Source: Hyphomicrobiaceae bacterium (GTDB taxonomy: Bacteria; Pseudomonadota; Alphaproteobacteria; Rhizobiales; Hyphomicrobiaceae). From it: a stretch of DNA of 35,999 nucleotides. Each line of letters begins with the position of its first letter. Positions within the stretch are counted from its first letter, which is position 1. The position numbers were made by a program, and so were the translations under genes. Below, one piece after another: positions 1 to 7,671 of the stretch. The stretch spans positions 1 to 35,999 of the forward strand of contig JALHMB010000019.1 in NCBI GenBank assembly GCA_022844275.1, written 5' to 3'. The notes under the pieces were generated by a model. The model was not told the origin of the DNA and did not search any database. It worked only from the letters and a program-made list of their open reading frames with translations.

Positions 1-289
1 CGACCCCCAGTCCCCCAGACCTACGATTGGCCCTTTTTAGGTTCTTCCAGGTTCCATCGTCTTCCCACGATGAGGCCTCAATATGCTGTTATTATTACAT
101 AATTATCGAAACCTCCCGGAACCTCGCAAAACCAGGACTAACCGTTCCGCTGAGACATGAGTGAGACATGGAACGCGACTTCAAAAGCGATGTCTCAATT
201 TGCCAATTTATATATCCTTTTCAAATGGATAGATCCGCGATTCGTGGTCTGGGGGTCACACAGTCCAAAAGTACGGGGGTTACAAGTTC
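1..289. other. Upstream region of integrase with short repeats
   Basis: No gene is seen here. The octamer TGAGACAT occurs at 151-158 and 162-169, and its reverse complement ATGTCTCA at 190-197. Clustered direct and inverted copies just upstream of an integrase gene could be recombinase arm sites or operator repeats, but this is inference. The C-run GTCCCCCAGACC near position 10 is nearly mirrored by GGTCTGGGGGTC at 246-257. No tRNA 3' end could be recognised, so the attachment site remains unknown. Confidence 0.4.
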
Positions 290-1552
290 ATGCCAAATCT
301 CGACCCGCGTGGGCGTAACATCACGCGCGCTATCAACGGCCCGGCGGCGACTTATGCCATCGAGCGCCACGATCGCCTCTATCTCGATGTCCTCGGCGGC
401 GGACGGGCGTCCTGGCGCATCCGTTATCGGCCAAAACCGAATGCCAATCAGCGTTGGTTCACGCTGTCAGACGATGCCCGCAATGCGGACTTCGAGAAGA
501 TCGCGACCAAGGCACACGACCTTCTCACAAACCTTCGCCTGCACGGCATCGATCCGCTGACCGAGCAGGAAAAGAAGGCCACGCCACAACCGACGCTGAC
601 CGAGGCCTTCAAGCTCTGGCTCGATCACACCGGCAAGCGCCGCGCAAAATCACTAAGCCCGGCCACCCGCAAGGGCTACGAAGACTTGTACGACCTGCAC
701 GTCAAAGCACATCTCGGCAAGAAGTGCTTGCAGGATCTCGACCGCAAGGCAGTCAACGAGGCTCTGACCAAGATCAAGACGGCCACAACCAACCCCGACA
801 AGAAGCATCGCGGCGTTCAGGCGACAAAGGCGTTGAAGCTCGTCTCGAGCATCTGCGAGTGGTGCATCGACCAGGAATGGATCGTGCGCAATCCTTGCCG
901 CGGTGTGGAAAAGCCCGTGCCTATCGCGAATCCCAAGGGGAAGCAGCACCGTCCGCCGACCAATCCTGAGCTGCGTCAGCTTTGGAATGACGGCCCGGAC
1001 GTCATGGCACCGGCAAAGACTCGCGTGCTGCGCCTCGCCATTCTGATCGGCCGGCGCATCAGCGAGATCGCACTGGCCAACCGCGACGACGCTAAGCTCG
1101 ACGCTACAATCCCTTGCTTGCTCATCCCGGCCGATCGCCTGGGCAACAAGCCGAAACGCGACGACGCCGTCCCATTGCCGCCGCTGGCGCTGGCAATCGT
1201 CAAGGACGCGCTCGCAACGTCACAGCTGGGCGAGCCCCTATTCGTCGGCGCAGCAACCAGATGGACGGCCTCCAAGGAACTGACCACGACGCGACGCGCC
1301 TGGAAATGGCCGGACCCGCCCGTGCGCTTCCATGATTTCCGCGGCCTCATCAACGACCAGATGGCGGCACTCGGCGTTCCCTCCGAGCTGCGCAGCCGCA
1401 CGCTACATCACACCGGCGATCTCCAGCAGCTCGCGAATACAGTCTATTCGGCGTACGATTTCCTGCCTGAGCGACTGCGTGCGCTCGAGCTTTGGGAAGC
1501 GCGACTGCTGGAGATCGTGAACGACAGAGAGCCCGTCGGAATCCGATGGTGA
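290..1552 (+). CDS. Tyrosine recombinase / island integrase (DUF4102-type)
   Basis: Cytoplasmic site-specific recombinase that would integrate and excise a phage or genomic island. The 420 residues show the usual three parts: an N-terminal arm-binding region with a DUF4102-like WRIRYRPKP strand (about 20-90), a core-binding SAM-like region (about 105-195) and a catalytic domain (about 225-400). The catalytic set is visible: Arg256 in GRRISEI, H348-x-x-R351 in FHDFRG, His373/374 in LHHTGD, and Tyr386 or Tyr389 in TVYSAYD. The length is normal for the family and no break is seen. The ATG at 290 is the first start that keeps the DUF4102 strand complete; the ribosome-binding site is a weak G-run. 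It is transcribed toward an IS110 remnant and lies at the very left edge, so the element it belongs to cannot be delimited. Confidence 0.85.
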   Translation: MPNLDPRGRNITRAINGPAATYAIERHDRLYLDVLGGGRASWRIRYRPKPNANQRWFTLSDDARNADFEKIATKAHDLLTNLRLHGIDPLTEQEKKATPQPTLTEAFKLWLDHTGKRRAKSLSPATRKGYEDLYDLHVKAHLGKKCLQDLDRKAVNEALTKIKTATTNPDKKHRGVQATKALKLVSSICEWCIDQEWIVRNPCRGVEKPVPIANPKGKQHRPPTNPELRQLWNDGPDVMAPAKTRVLRLAILIGRRISEIALANRDDAKLDATIPCLLIPADRLGNKPKRDDAVPLPPLALAIVKDALATSQLGEPLFVGAATRWTASKELTTTRRAWKWPDPPVRFHDFRGLINDQMAALGVPSELRSRTLHHTGDLQQLANTVYSAYDFLPERLRALELWEARLLEIVNDREPVGIRW

Positions 1553-1645
1553 GGAATGTCCGCTTCGCATCACACTGCAGAGGTCAGGGGCGATATCCCT
1601 CGGCTCCACCAGCAAAATCGTAATAAGACGCTGTTATTGATTGTA

Positions 1646-2507
1646 AAGACGCACGAGGTGATCTCGAAGGCGAAGACCGAACTCTGGCATCGCCTGCTGA
1701 CGCACTACCTGCCATTGTTTTCCGGAGGCCGCACGGTTCGCCGGCAACTCCCGCAGCGACTGGTTCCTTGACTTTCTGGAAGCGTTTCCGACACCGGAGA
1801 GCATCACGGCGCTCTCGAAGGACGCCTTCGTCGAGGCGTCCTGGGGCGTGGTCGGCAAGAAGGTCTCGAAGGCCAGGCTACTCGGCGATATCTACGAAAC
1901 TGCTGCATCCTCGATCGGTTTGCCAATCCCGCTGGATAGCGCGGCCATCACCATGTTTCGTCTTGCTCTCGCCGAAGGGCGAAGCCTGATCCGCCAGCGC
2001 GACCTGATCGAGAGCCAAGCTCATGCGGCACTCGCGGACAATCCCGACTACCAGCGCCTACGACAGATCCCAGGCATCGGACCGATCACGGCGATGACCG
2101 TGCTCGCTGAGGCCGGCGATCTTCGCCGCTTTGGCCATCATCGACAGTTCCTGAAGTTCTGTGGTCTCGATCTCGCAACCTATCAGTCCGGTCAGTTCCG
2201 CGGCCGGACGAAGCTGTCGAAGTTCGGCAATGCGCGGCTTCGGCGCGCCTTCTGGGTCGCCGCTCAGGTTGCAATCCGCCAACCCGACAACAGCTTCCGA
2301 GCAAAATACGAGCGCTACATCGCGCGAGATCGCGACAACGGCGATCTCAGGCGCAAGGCACTCACAGCCATTACCGCCAAGATGGCGCGCACCGCACATG
2401 CCGTCATCAAGAGCGGTTCCGACTATCGGCCTTTCTTCGAGGGGTCGATGCCAAGCGGGAGAACCTCTCTCAGCAAGTGCCGTGAGGGCGCAACCGCGAC
2501 CCTATAG
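1646..2507 (+). pseudogene. IS110-family transposase, 3' part, frameshifted
   Basis: This is the C-terminal two thirds of an IS110-family (DEDD) transposase. Translation begins in one frame (KTHEVISKAKTELWHRLL) and shifts at about 1718 into the next frame, where FPEAARFAGNSRSDWFLDF continues and runs to the stop at 2505-2507. The Transposase_20 region is clear: PGIGPITAMTVLAEAGD followed by GQFRGRTKLSKFGNARLRRA at about 2065-2260. The N-terminal DEDD catalytic part is absent. Because of the truncation and the frameshift the gene should be inactive. A separate IS110 N-terminal fragment lies at 19.1 kb and another C-terminal fragment at 27.6 kb; they are from different members of the family. 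Confidence 0.85.
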
Positions 2508-2718
2508 ATAATGCTCGGGTCTTCCGCTTGGAACTGCATCTCGTGTTGAGGACGGTGAGGGCCAATGTACCGCGTCAAGGACCCTGTGTTTGCTATGGAT
2601 GAGAGTTCCTTCCCTGACGGCGGAAGCCGCTTGGTTGAAGTTGAAGTGCAATCACTGACTTCGGTCAGTGAATGGAGATCTGTTGCTCGCCTCCCTGCCA
2701 AGTTTCCCAACGTAGGAC

Positions 2719-2871
2719 GTTATCGGAAAGAACCGCCTCCGGTTTGTCGCGCCAGGCGATGACGCGGTCAAGCTCCCGCGCCACGCGGGCACCCGAGATC
2801 GACGTGTCGGGCACGAGAGCCAAACACTCGCGCGTGCAGTCGTCGACGATGACGAGAACGCGGAAGCGGAG
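2719..2871 (-). pseudogene. IS3-family OrfB internal fragment
   Basis: About 50 codons of an IS3-family integrase core (rve) domain: VLVIVDDCTRECLALVPD followed by SGARVARELDRVIAWR and ending at AVLSDN, where the next catalytic Asp and the expected GTE continuation are lost. The fragment is joined in frame to an IS66 TnpB fragment immediately upstream on the same strand, giving a chimeric open frame of 85 codons. Both flanks are broken, so this is debris, not a functional gene. Confidence 0.75.
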
Positions 2872-2949
2872 ACCGTCGTGCCAGAGGACCTTGATCAGGT
2901 CGCCCCGGGCGCCCCGGAACACGAAAAGATCCCCGGCGAATGGTTATGT
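2872..2949 (-). pseudogene. IS66 TnpB 3' fragment, right of the RIT insertion
   Basis: The frame reads FAGDLFVFRGARGD then LIKVLWHDG, the strongly conserved centre of IS66 TnpB. It is the direct continuation of the TnpB 5' fragment at 6374-6484, which ends in TLGRDP. The RIT element therefore separates the two parts of one tnpB gene. Beyond LIKVLWHDG the sequence jumps to an IS3 OrfB fragment, so the remaining tnpB and any tnpC of this copy are lost. Confidence 0.8.
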
Positions 2950-2965
2950 ATCGCGCCACATAACC
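2942..2965. other. Dyad at left junction of RIT element (candidate recombination core)
   Basis: Perfect 8-bp arms, GGTTATGT at 2942-2949 and ACATAACC at 2958-2965, surround the 8-bp spacer ATCGCGCC. The same spacer recurs in direct orientation at 6374-6381, 3 bp outside the right inverted repeat. An inverted pair of arms around a 6-8 bp spacer is the known form of a tyrosine-recombinase core site, so the spacer may be the crossover sequence or a target duplication. That role is inference. Confidence 0.55.
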
Positions 2966-2966
2966 C

Positions 2967-3056
2967 TTCTTATGTGTCGGCTGACGTTATGTGACGGAGG
3001 CGGCCGAAGGCCATGCGTGAACGGGCCTCGCCGGGCTTTCCCCGCCACATAATATC
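2967..3056 (+). repeat. Left 90-bp terminal inverted repeat of RIT element
   Basis: Reading 3056 to 2967 on the minus strand gives the same 90 bases as 6281-6370 on the plus strand, with no mismatch on a base-by-base comparison. It contains two copies of TTATGTG (2970-2976 and 2987-2993) and one CACATAA (3046-3052), which are likely recombinase-binding half-sites. Confidence 0.93.
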
Positions 3057-3110
3057 CCGTGCCTCTGGCGCAGCCGCAGGATCCCCTGCGGCGCGACGCA
3101 AGAGGGGCAC

Positions 3111-4349
3111 ATGCTCGAGTTCTATTTTTCGTATCGGGGGGTGCTCAAGCGCCTCCGTAGTGGGGCGCTCGGCGCCGAGATGGATCTCATCGCGGGGGAC
3201 CTGCACTCGCAAGGATACAAGCCTGCATCCACCAAGCTCTATCTGAGCCGGATTGCCCGGTTCAGCCATTTCGCTGCCGAGCGCTGCGGCTCAGAGCCGA
3301 TCAGCGCGACCATCGTCGATCGGTACCTTCTCACGCTGGGCCCCGGCTCTCCGCGGATCGCCGCAGTGACTGCGCTTCAGCACGCTCGGCGAGTGGCGCC
3401 CAACCGCTTCGTGACGGCGGTGGCCAGCGTCGTCGACGATCCAGATGCTGCTCTATTGAGCTCGTTCTCGAACTATCTGAGCAGAGTGCGTGGTCTCGAG
3501 CCGAAGTCCCGCGATGGCGCTCTCCTGGGGGCGCGGCGCTTTCTGCAATGGTTCCGCATTCGATACCCCGGCCAAGACCTCGGAACGATGAAGGCGCAGC
3601 ACGTCATTGCCGCTGTAGAGCACCAGCTATCGCTGTCCGCAGCCTCGAGCACGCGCACGGCAGCAACGTCTCATATCCGAGGGTTTCTCCGCTTTCTGCA
3701 TTGGGCCGGTCATCACCATCGGGAGCTTTCACCCGTCGTTCCAAGAACGCCCCACTGGCGGTTGGCCCATTTGCCGCCGCGTCTATCCTGGACAGAGGTT
3801 CGCCGTGCCATCGATACGATCGGCAGGGCAACGCCGATCGACGTTCGCGATCGGGCCATTCTTCTGCTGCTCGCGACGACAGGCATTCGCAATGGCGAGC
3901 TGCGCGCTCTTCGGCTCCAGGATCTCGATTGGCGAGCCGGCGAAGTCTTTATCCGGCACACGAAGGGCAAGCGCGACCGAGTGGCCCCGCTACTCGAGGA
4001 GACCGGCGCCGCGCTTGCCGACTACATCCTGAGGGCGAGACCGAAGGTCGATAGTGCGCATCTGTTCCTGACGTTCACCGCACCCATAGGGCCGATCAAG
4101 TACGCTGCGCCAGTGTCACGGATCGTGCGGAAGCGTTTGCAGTGTAGCGGGATCGAGCTTGGTCGCGTCGCCGGTGCCCATCTTCTGCGCCACAGTCTGG
4201 CAACTGAGCTTGTCGAGCAACGAAGGCCGATCAACGAGGTCGCCGATCTTCTCGGGCATCGCAGCATCAACACGACGGCGCTTTACGTGAAGGTCGCGAC
4301 CTCTCAGCTGGCTGACGTCGCGCTCCCTTTTCCGGGAGGCGCCGCATGA
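3111..4349 (+). CDS. ritA: RIT tyrosine recombinase A
   Basis: First of three tyrosine site-specific recombinases in the RIT element; together they are thought to catalyse its movement. The 412 residues include a long N-terminal DNA-binding region (about 25-205, two SAM-like parts) and a catalytic domain (about 225-395). Catalytic residues are all present: Arg260 in TTGIRNGE, Lys285 in RHTKGKRD, H357-x-x-R360 in AHLLRHSLAT, His383 in LLGHRSINT and Tyr392 in ALYVKVA. ATG at 3111 lies 55 bp inside the left inverted repeat boundary with AGAGGGG before it. The stop overlaps the ritB start by four bases (ATGA at 4346), so the genes are translationally coupled. Confidence 0.9.
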   Translation: MLEFYFSYRGVLKRLRSGALGAEMDLIAGDLHSQGYKPASTKLYLSRIARFSHFAAERCGSEPISATIVDRYLLTLGPGSPRIAAVTALQHARRVAPNRFVTAVASVVDDPDAALLSSFSNYLSRVRGLEPKSRDGALLGARRFLQWFRIRYPGQDLGTMKAQHVIAAVEHQLSLSAASSTRTAATSHIRGFLRFLHWAGHHHRELSPVVPRTPHWRLAHLPPRLSWTEVRRAIDTIGRATPIDVRDRAILLLLATTGIRNGELRALRLQDLDWRAGEVFIRHTKGKRDRVAPLLEETGAALADYILRARPKVDSAHLFLTFTAPIGPIKYAAPVSRIVRKRLQCSGIELGRVAGAHLLRHSLATELVEQRRPINEVADLLGHRSINTTALYVKVATSQLADVALPFPGGAA

Positions 4350-5278
4350 CCGCCTTCGCCACATTTCTCAGCGAGAAGATCGAACGCTACATCGAGCTGC
4401 GCCGGTCCCTCGGCTATGCCTTCGACAAGCAAGCAGGAACGCTGCGGGCGTTCGTGCATCACGTCGTGCGATCCCAGCTCGATGGACCTGCCATCCAGAC
4501 GATGGCGATCGATTTCGTCCTGTCGTTCCGCGGCGCCGCCAACAGTCCTGCCGTTCGTCACGGGGTCCTCCGCCGGTTCTACGAGTACCTCGCCCTCTAC
4601 GACGCCCGAACCGAGGCCTTGGAGCGCAAAGCGTTCCATAGGTCGAGGGCGATTCCGCCGCCGCGCATCGTGAGCGATACCGAGCTAGCGTCGCTCATTG
4701 GCGCATGCAGGCTCCTTTCGCCGAGGCTGCCTCTCGTTGGCTCCACGATGGCGACGTTGGTCGGGCTACTCGCGAGCACGGGGTTGCGATCGGGTGAAGC
4801 GATCAGGCTGGATCGCGGCGATGTCGATCTGACCCGTGGGGTCATTCTCATCCGCAAGACCAAGTTTCGTAAGGACCGCCTGGTTCCTGTTCACCCAACG
4901 ACACTGGCCGCTCTGCGCCGATACGCCCGCGAACGCGACGCGGCGTTTCCTGCGCCCGTGGACGCGGGCTTCTTTCTCAGCTCGCGAGGCTGTCGTCTCT
5001 CGACTGCCGGCTTGCAATGCAACTTCGTGAAGGCCCGCAAGCACGCCGGTCTCGACGATGGCAAGCCTCTGCGACCACACGATCTGAGGCATCGGTTCGC
5101 GGTGACCAGGCTCAGGCTCTGGCACCAGCAGCGCGCGGATGTCCAAGCGCTGCTGCCGCTCCTCGCCACTTATCTCGGCCACGCCAGCTACAGCGACACG
5201 GCGTACTACCTGACCAGTTCATCAGATCTCCTCGCCATCGCGGCCGAACGCGCCTCCATCGACGGAGGTGCAGCATGA
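4346..5278 (+). CDS. ritB: RIT tyrosine recombinase B
   Basis: Second recombinase of the trio, 310 residues. An N-terminal DNA-binding part (about 5-100) precedes the catalytic domain. Visible catalytic residues are Arg148 in STGLRSGEA, Lys173 in TKFRKDR, H245-x-x-R248 in PHDLRHRFAV, His279 in YLGHASYSDT and Tyr287 or Tyr288 in AYYLT. It starts within the ritA stop (ATGA) and ends within the ritC start (ATGA at 5275-5278), so the operon is tight. Length and motif spacing are normal; no break is seen. Its separate role from RitA and RitC is not known from sequence. Confidence 0.9.
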   Translation: MTAFATFLSEKIERYIELRRSLGYAFDKQAGTLRAFVHHVVRSQLDGPAIQTMAIDFVLSFRGAANSPAVRHGVLRRFYEYLALYDARTEALERKAFHRSRAIPPPRIVSDTELASLIGACRLLSPRLPLVGSTMATLVGLLASTGLRSGEAIRLDRGDVDLTRGVILIRKTKFRKDRLVPVHPTTLAALRRYARERDAAFPAPVDAGFFLSSRGCRLSTAGLQCNFVKARKHAGLDDGKPLRPHDLRHRFAVTRLRLWHQQRADVQALLPLLATYLGHASYSDTAYYLTSSSDLLAIAAERASIDGGAA

Positions 5279-6282
5279 GCGAGGATCTTTGTCTGGCACC
5301 GCTCCTGGAGTCATACTTCCGTCGGCGGCTGGCCAAGCAGCGTAACGCCACGCCTGCGACCATGGCCAGCTATCGCGATGCCTTGCGCATGCTGATCCTC
5401 TTTGCCGCAGGCCGATTGGGCAAGGAGCCGGTCGCGCTGACGCTCGAGGAGCTCGATCGGGACATCGTTCTCGCCTTCCTCGACGAACTCGAGGAGAAGC
5501 GGAACAACTCCGTCGCAACGCGCAATGCTCGGCTAGCCGCTGTTCGATCCTTCTTCCATCACGTCGCCGCCGCCGATCCCGCCGCCTTCGGCATCGCCCA
5601 ACGCGTTTTGGCAATCCCCACCAAGAGGGCTCACATCGAGGTGACGCACCACCTCACCAACGCCGAGGTCGAAGCCATCATCGCAACCCCTGATCAGACG
5701 ACACGCCGCGGTCGGCGCGATCGGGCTCTTCTGCTCTTCCTGGCGAGAACCGGCGCCCGCGTGTCCGAAGCGATCGGCACCAACGCAACTGATCTTCGCT
5801 TGCAGCGAGGGAGCCCGCAGGTGTTGCTTCACGGCAAGGGGCGTCGAGATCGTGTCGTTCCCATTCCTCGGGATCTGGTGCGATCACTGACTGAGCTGCT
5901 GAAGGAACGCGGGCTTGCTCATCACGAGCCGGAGCCGATCTTTGTCGGTGCCCACGGCGAGCGCCTGACGCGCTTCGGAGTGACGCACGTCGTGCGGCGA
6001 GCTGCGGCTGGAGCCAAGTCGATAGCACCGAGCTTGGACGGCAAGTCGATATCACCCCACATCTTCCGGCATTCTCTCGCCATGAAGCTCCTCCGATCGG
6101 GCGTCGATCTCCTGACGATCCAGGCCTGGCTCGGACACGCCCAGGTCGCCACAACCCACCGCTACGCCGCCGCGGACGTCGAGATGATGCGGCGCGGTCT
6201 CGTGAAGGCAGGCGTCTCGACCAACCGAAGTGCCCGCTTCCAACCGAAGGACGCTGTTCTGCGGCTACTGGAGAGCATCTGA
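5275..6282 (+). CDS. ritC: RIT tyrosine recombinase C
   Basis: Third recombinase of the trio, 335 residues from the ATG at 5275. That start is preferred over the longer upstream frame because it follows GACGGAGGTGCAGC, a good ribosome-binding site, and overlaps the ritB stop as ATGA. The XerC/D-like layout is clear: a core-binding domain (about 10-115) and a catalytic domain (about 125-310) with Arg162 in RTGARVSE, Lys188 in HGKGRRDR, H262-x-x-R265 in PHIFRHSLAM, His288 in WLGHAQVATT and Tyr297 in THRYAAAD. The TGA stop lies at the inner edge of the right inverted repeat, showing how compact the element is. Confidence 0.9.
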   Translation: MSEDLCLAPLLESYFRRRLAKQRNATPATMASYRDALRMLILFAAGRLGKEPVALTLEELDRDIVLAFLDELEEKRNNSVATRNARLAAVRSFFHHVAAADPAAFGIAQRVLAIPTKRAHIEVTHHLTNAEVEAIIATPDQTTRRGRRDRALLLFLARTGARVSEAIGTNATDLRLQRGSPQVLLHGKGRRDRVVPIPRDLVRSLTELLKERGLAHHEPEPIFVGAHGERLTRFGVTHVVRRAAAGAKSIAPSLDGKSISPHIFRHSLAMKLLRSGVDLLTIQAWLGHAQVATTHRYAAADVEMMRRGLVKAGVSTNRSARFQPKDAVLRLLESI

Positions 6283-6370
6283 TATTATGTGGCGGGGAAA
6301 GCCCGGCGAGGCCCGTTCACGCATGGCCTTCGGCCGCCTCCGTCACATAACGTCAGCCGACACATAAGAA
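6281..6370 (+). repeat. Right 90-bp terminal inverted repeat of RIT element
   Basis: Exact reverse complement of 2967-3056. It contains TTATGTG at 6285-6291 and CACATAA at 6344-6350 and 6361-6367. Three bases further out begins ATCGCGCC (6374-6381), also found at the left junction. Confidence 0.93.
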
Positions 6371-6373
6371 AGG

Positions 6374-6484
6374 ATCGCGCCCGAGCGTCTCCTGCACCTG
6401 CAGGGCGAGCCCGTTCATGCGGCGCCGCATGTCGGTGCGCCCGACCGAGAGCTACACGCGCACGCCCGACGGCACCGGAATCAT
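6374..6484 (-). pseudogene. IS66 tnpB 5' fragment interrupted by RIT element
   Basis: The ATG at 6484 overlaps the tnpA stop, as is usual in IS66 operons. Translation gives MIPVPSGVRV, a TAG stop, then LSVGRTDMRRRMNGLALQV and ETLGRDP, where the RIT element begins. The TAG stands where TnpB proteins usually have Trp, so a TGG to TAG change had disabled the gene as well. The downstream part is at 2872-2949. Confidence 0.85.
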
Positions 6485-6873
6485 CGATTCCTTAGTATGT
6501 CGAGCACGCGCTTCAAAGCACGGCCGTCGAAGCTCGAACCCACACGCACACGGCAGTCGCCTCCGACCTCGATCTCGATCGTGTCGGAATGCGCCTGCTG
6601 CGCCGACGCCGGCTTGTCCTCAAGCTCGGGCGTGATCGTCACGGGAACGAGCCCGCTCGACGTGGTTGACGATGCTGTCGAACCCGACTCATCTGCGAGC
6701 CGCCGCCAGCGGAATATCTGGTTGGCGTTGACGTCGTACTGGCGCGCCACGATCGAGACCGACGACCCAGGCAGGTACGTCGCCGCCACGATCTCGCGCT
6801 TCGGCTCCTTCGGCCAGCGCTTGTTCCGACGTCGCTTCGCGCCGTTTGTGTCCACATCCGGCATTGTGGGCAC
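6481..6873 (-). CDS. tnpA: IS66-family TnpA (OrfA) protein
   Basis: Small helix-turn-helix DNA-binding protein encoded by the first gene of IS66 elements; it is needed for transposition together with TnpB and TnpC. The 130 residues show the Lys/Arg-rich start RRRNKRWPKEPKREIVAATY, the HTH segment IVARQYDVNANQIFRWRRL (about 42-62) and the conserved C-terminal strand IEIEVGGDCRVRVGSSFDG with DILRNR near the end. Length is normal. It is the only intact gene of this copy: tnpB is cut by the RIT element and tnpC is absent. A candidate outer end, TGTTCACCGGAGGAAGAC, lies at 6942-6959. Confidence 0.85.
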   Translation of the reverse strand: MPTMPDVDTNGAKRRRNKRWPKEPKREIVAATYLPGSSVSIVARQYDVNANQIFRWRRLADESGSTASSTTSSGLVPVTITPELEDKPASAQQAHSDTIEIEVGGDCRVRVGSSFDGRALKRVLDILRNR

Positions 6874-6959
6874 TTCCTCACTCGCGTTGATCCAAGACGA
6901 GCGTCGAAGACTCGATCAGCGGCCAAGCCGCGACAAGGCGGTGTTCACCGGAGGAAGAC

Positions 6960-7335
6960 GACATTGCCGTTTCCGATCCGTTCAAACAGACGCTGCGCAA
7001 TGCCATCGCCCTCTATGCTGCGATGATCCTGGTCGTCGGACACATCAGGCGCCGCGGAACCTCCTCATGGCGACGGTCGGGCTTCTCATTGCCGTGCCGG
7101 CGCTGACGAGCGTCATCACCTTCACCACCGTCACCGGACTTGCGCTATAGTCGCCCACGCCGTGGGGTGGAGCGTGCTCGCAGTTCTTTGGCTCACACGG
7201 ACACCGATCACGGATCGCAACAAGGCGCGCTTGGTCGCCGCTGCTATCTAGGTCCTCTGCGTCACCCTCGTCGCTATCGGCTTCTTATTGTTGGCTTGAT
7301 GGGCGCCTGCCCGTTGGGCACCGGGCTCTCGTAAA
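6960..7335 (+). pseudogene. Degraded membrane-protein coding debris
   Basis: Several short hydrophobic stretches appear in shifting frames: NAIALYAAMILVVGHIR near 7000-7050, LLMATVGLLIAVPALTS near 7065-7115, then VGWSVLAVLWLTRTPITDR near 7155-7220 followed by a stop and VTLVAIGFLLLA. Together they look like one small inner-membrane protein broken by frameshifts and stops. The family is not recognised, and the segments could come from more than one gene. Confidence 0.3.
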
Positions 7336-7495
7336 TCGAACCCGTCGGTCTCGGCCCTGCGGCGCCGATCCCTGGCGCGTTGCACGCCGCGCCGATTGCG
7401 ATGGCCGCGATCCCCCGTACACTTTGAGCAGTGCTTCCGTCGTGCCCGCCGGTGCTCGATTCCCGAGCGTCGGTTGTGCGACGGAGTTGTTCGAT

Positions 7496-7618
7496 GACAG
7501 ACGCAGTACGCAGCGAACGTAACGCCGAACTCAATGACCGCCCGTACGGTGAGCGTGACTTCGGCGCGTTCGAGCTAGATGGTTCGCGGTACTTTTGGAA
7601 GATCGACTTGTATGAGAG
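7496..7618 (+). pseudogene. DUF3768-like protein, deleted internally
   Basis: The frame from the ATG at 7496 reads MTDAVRSERNAELND and then PYGERDFGAFELDGSRYFWK, which closely resembles the conserved NDPYGEHDFGSFELDGERFFWKIDYYD block of DUF3768 proteins. In intact members about 50 residues separate the two parts, so an internal deletion is likely, and the C-terminal half is replaced by unrelated sequence. DUF3768 proteins are frequent on alphaproteobacterial islands and plasmids; function unknown. A possible second N-terminal fragment is at 17966. Confidence 0.55.
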
Positions 7619-7671
7619 GGCGATTGTCAAGCACCGGCCAAGCCGGGGACGTTTCGTGGTCGATGCGAGAC

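Larger units (their letters stand above)
2967..6370 (+). mobile_element. RIT (recombinase in trio) element, 3,404 bp
   Basis: Three adjacent tyrosine recombinase genes in one direction, joined by ATGA overlaps, lie between perfect 90-bp inverted repeats. This is the published architecture of RIT elements. The right repeat begins inside the ritC stop codon, so nothing but the recombinases is carried. All three genes are full length with complete catalytic residues, and the ends are identical, so the element looks recent and possibly still active. It interrupts tnpB of an IS66 element: TnpB residues ending GRDP lie to the right (minus strand) and continue with FAGDLFVFRG to the left. Confidence 0.9.

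Noticed and set aside
1-289. tRNA gene as integration site for the left integrase
   Set aside because: No T-arm or acceptor-stem pattern could be built on either strand.
5017-5274. Longer start for ritC
   Set aside because: The upstream extension overlaps ritB in another frame and lacks a ribosome-binding site; the ATGA-coupled start at 5275 fits the family.
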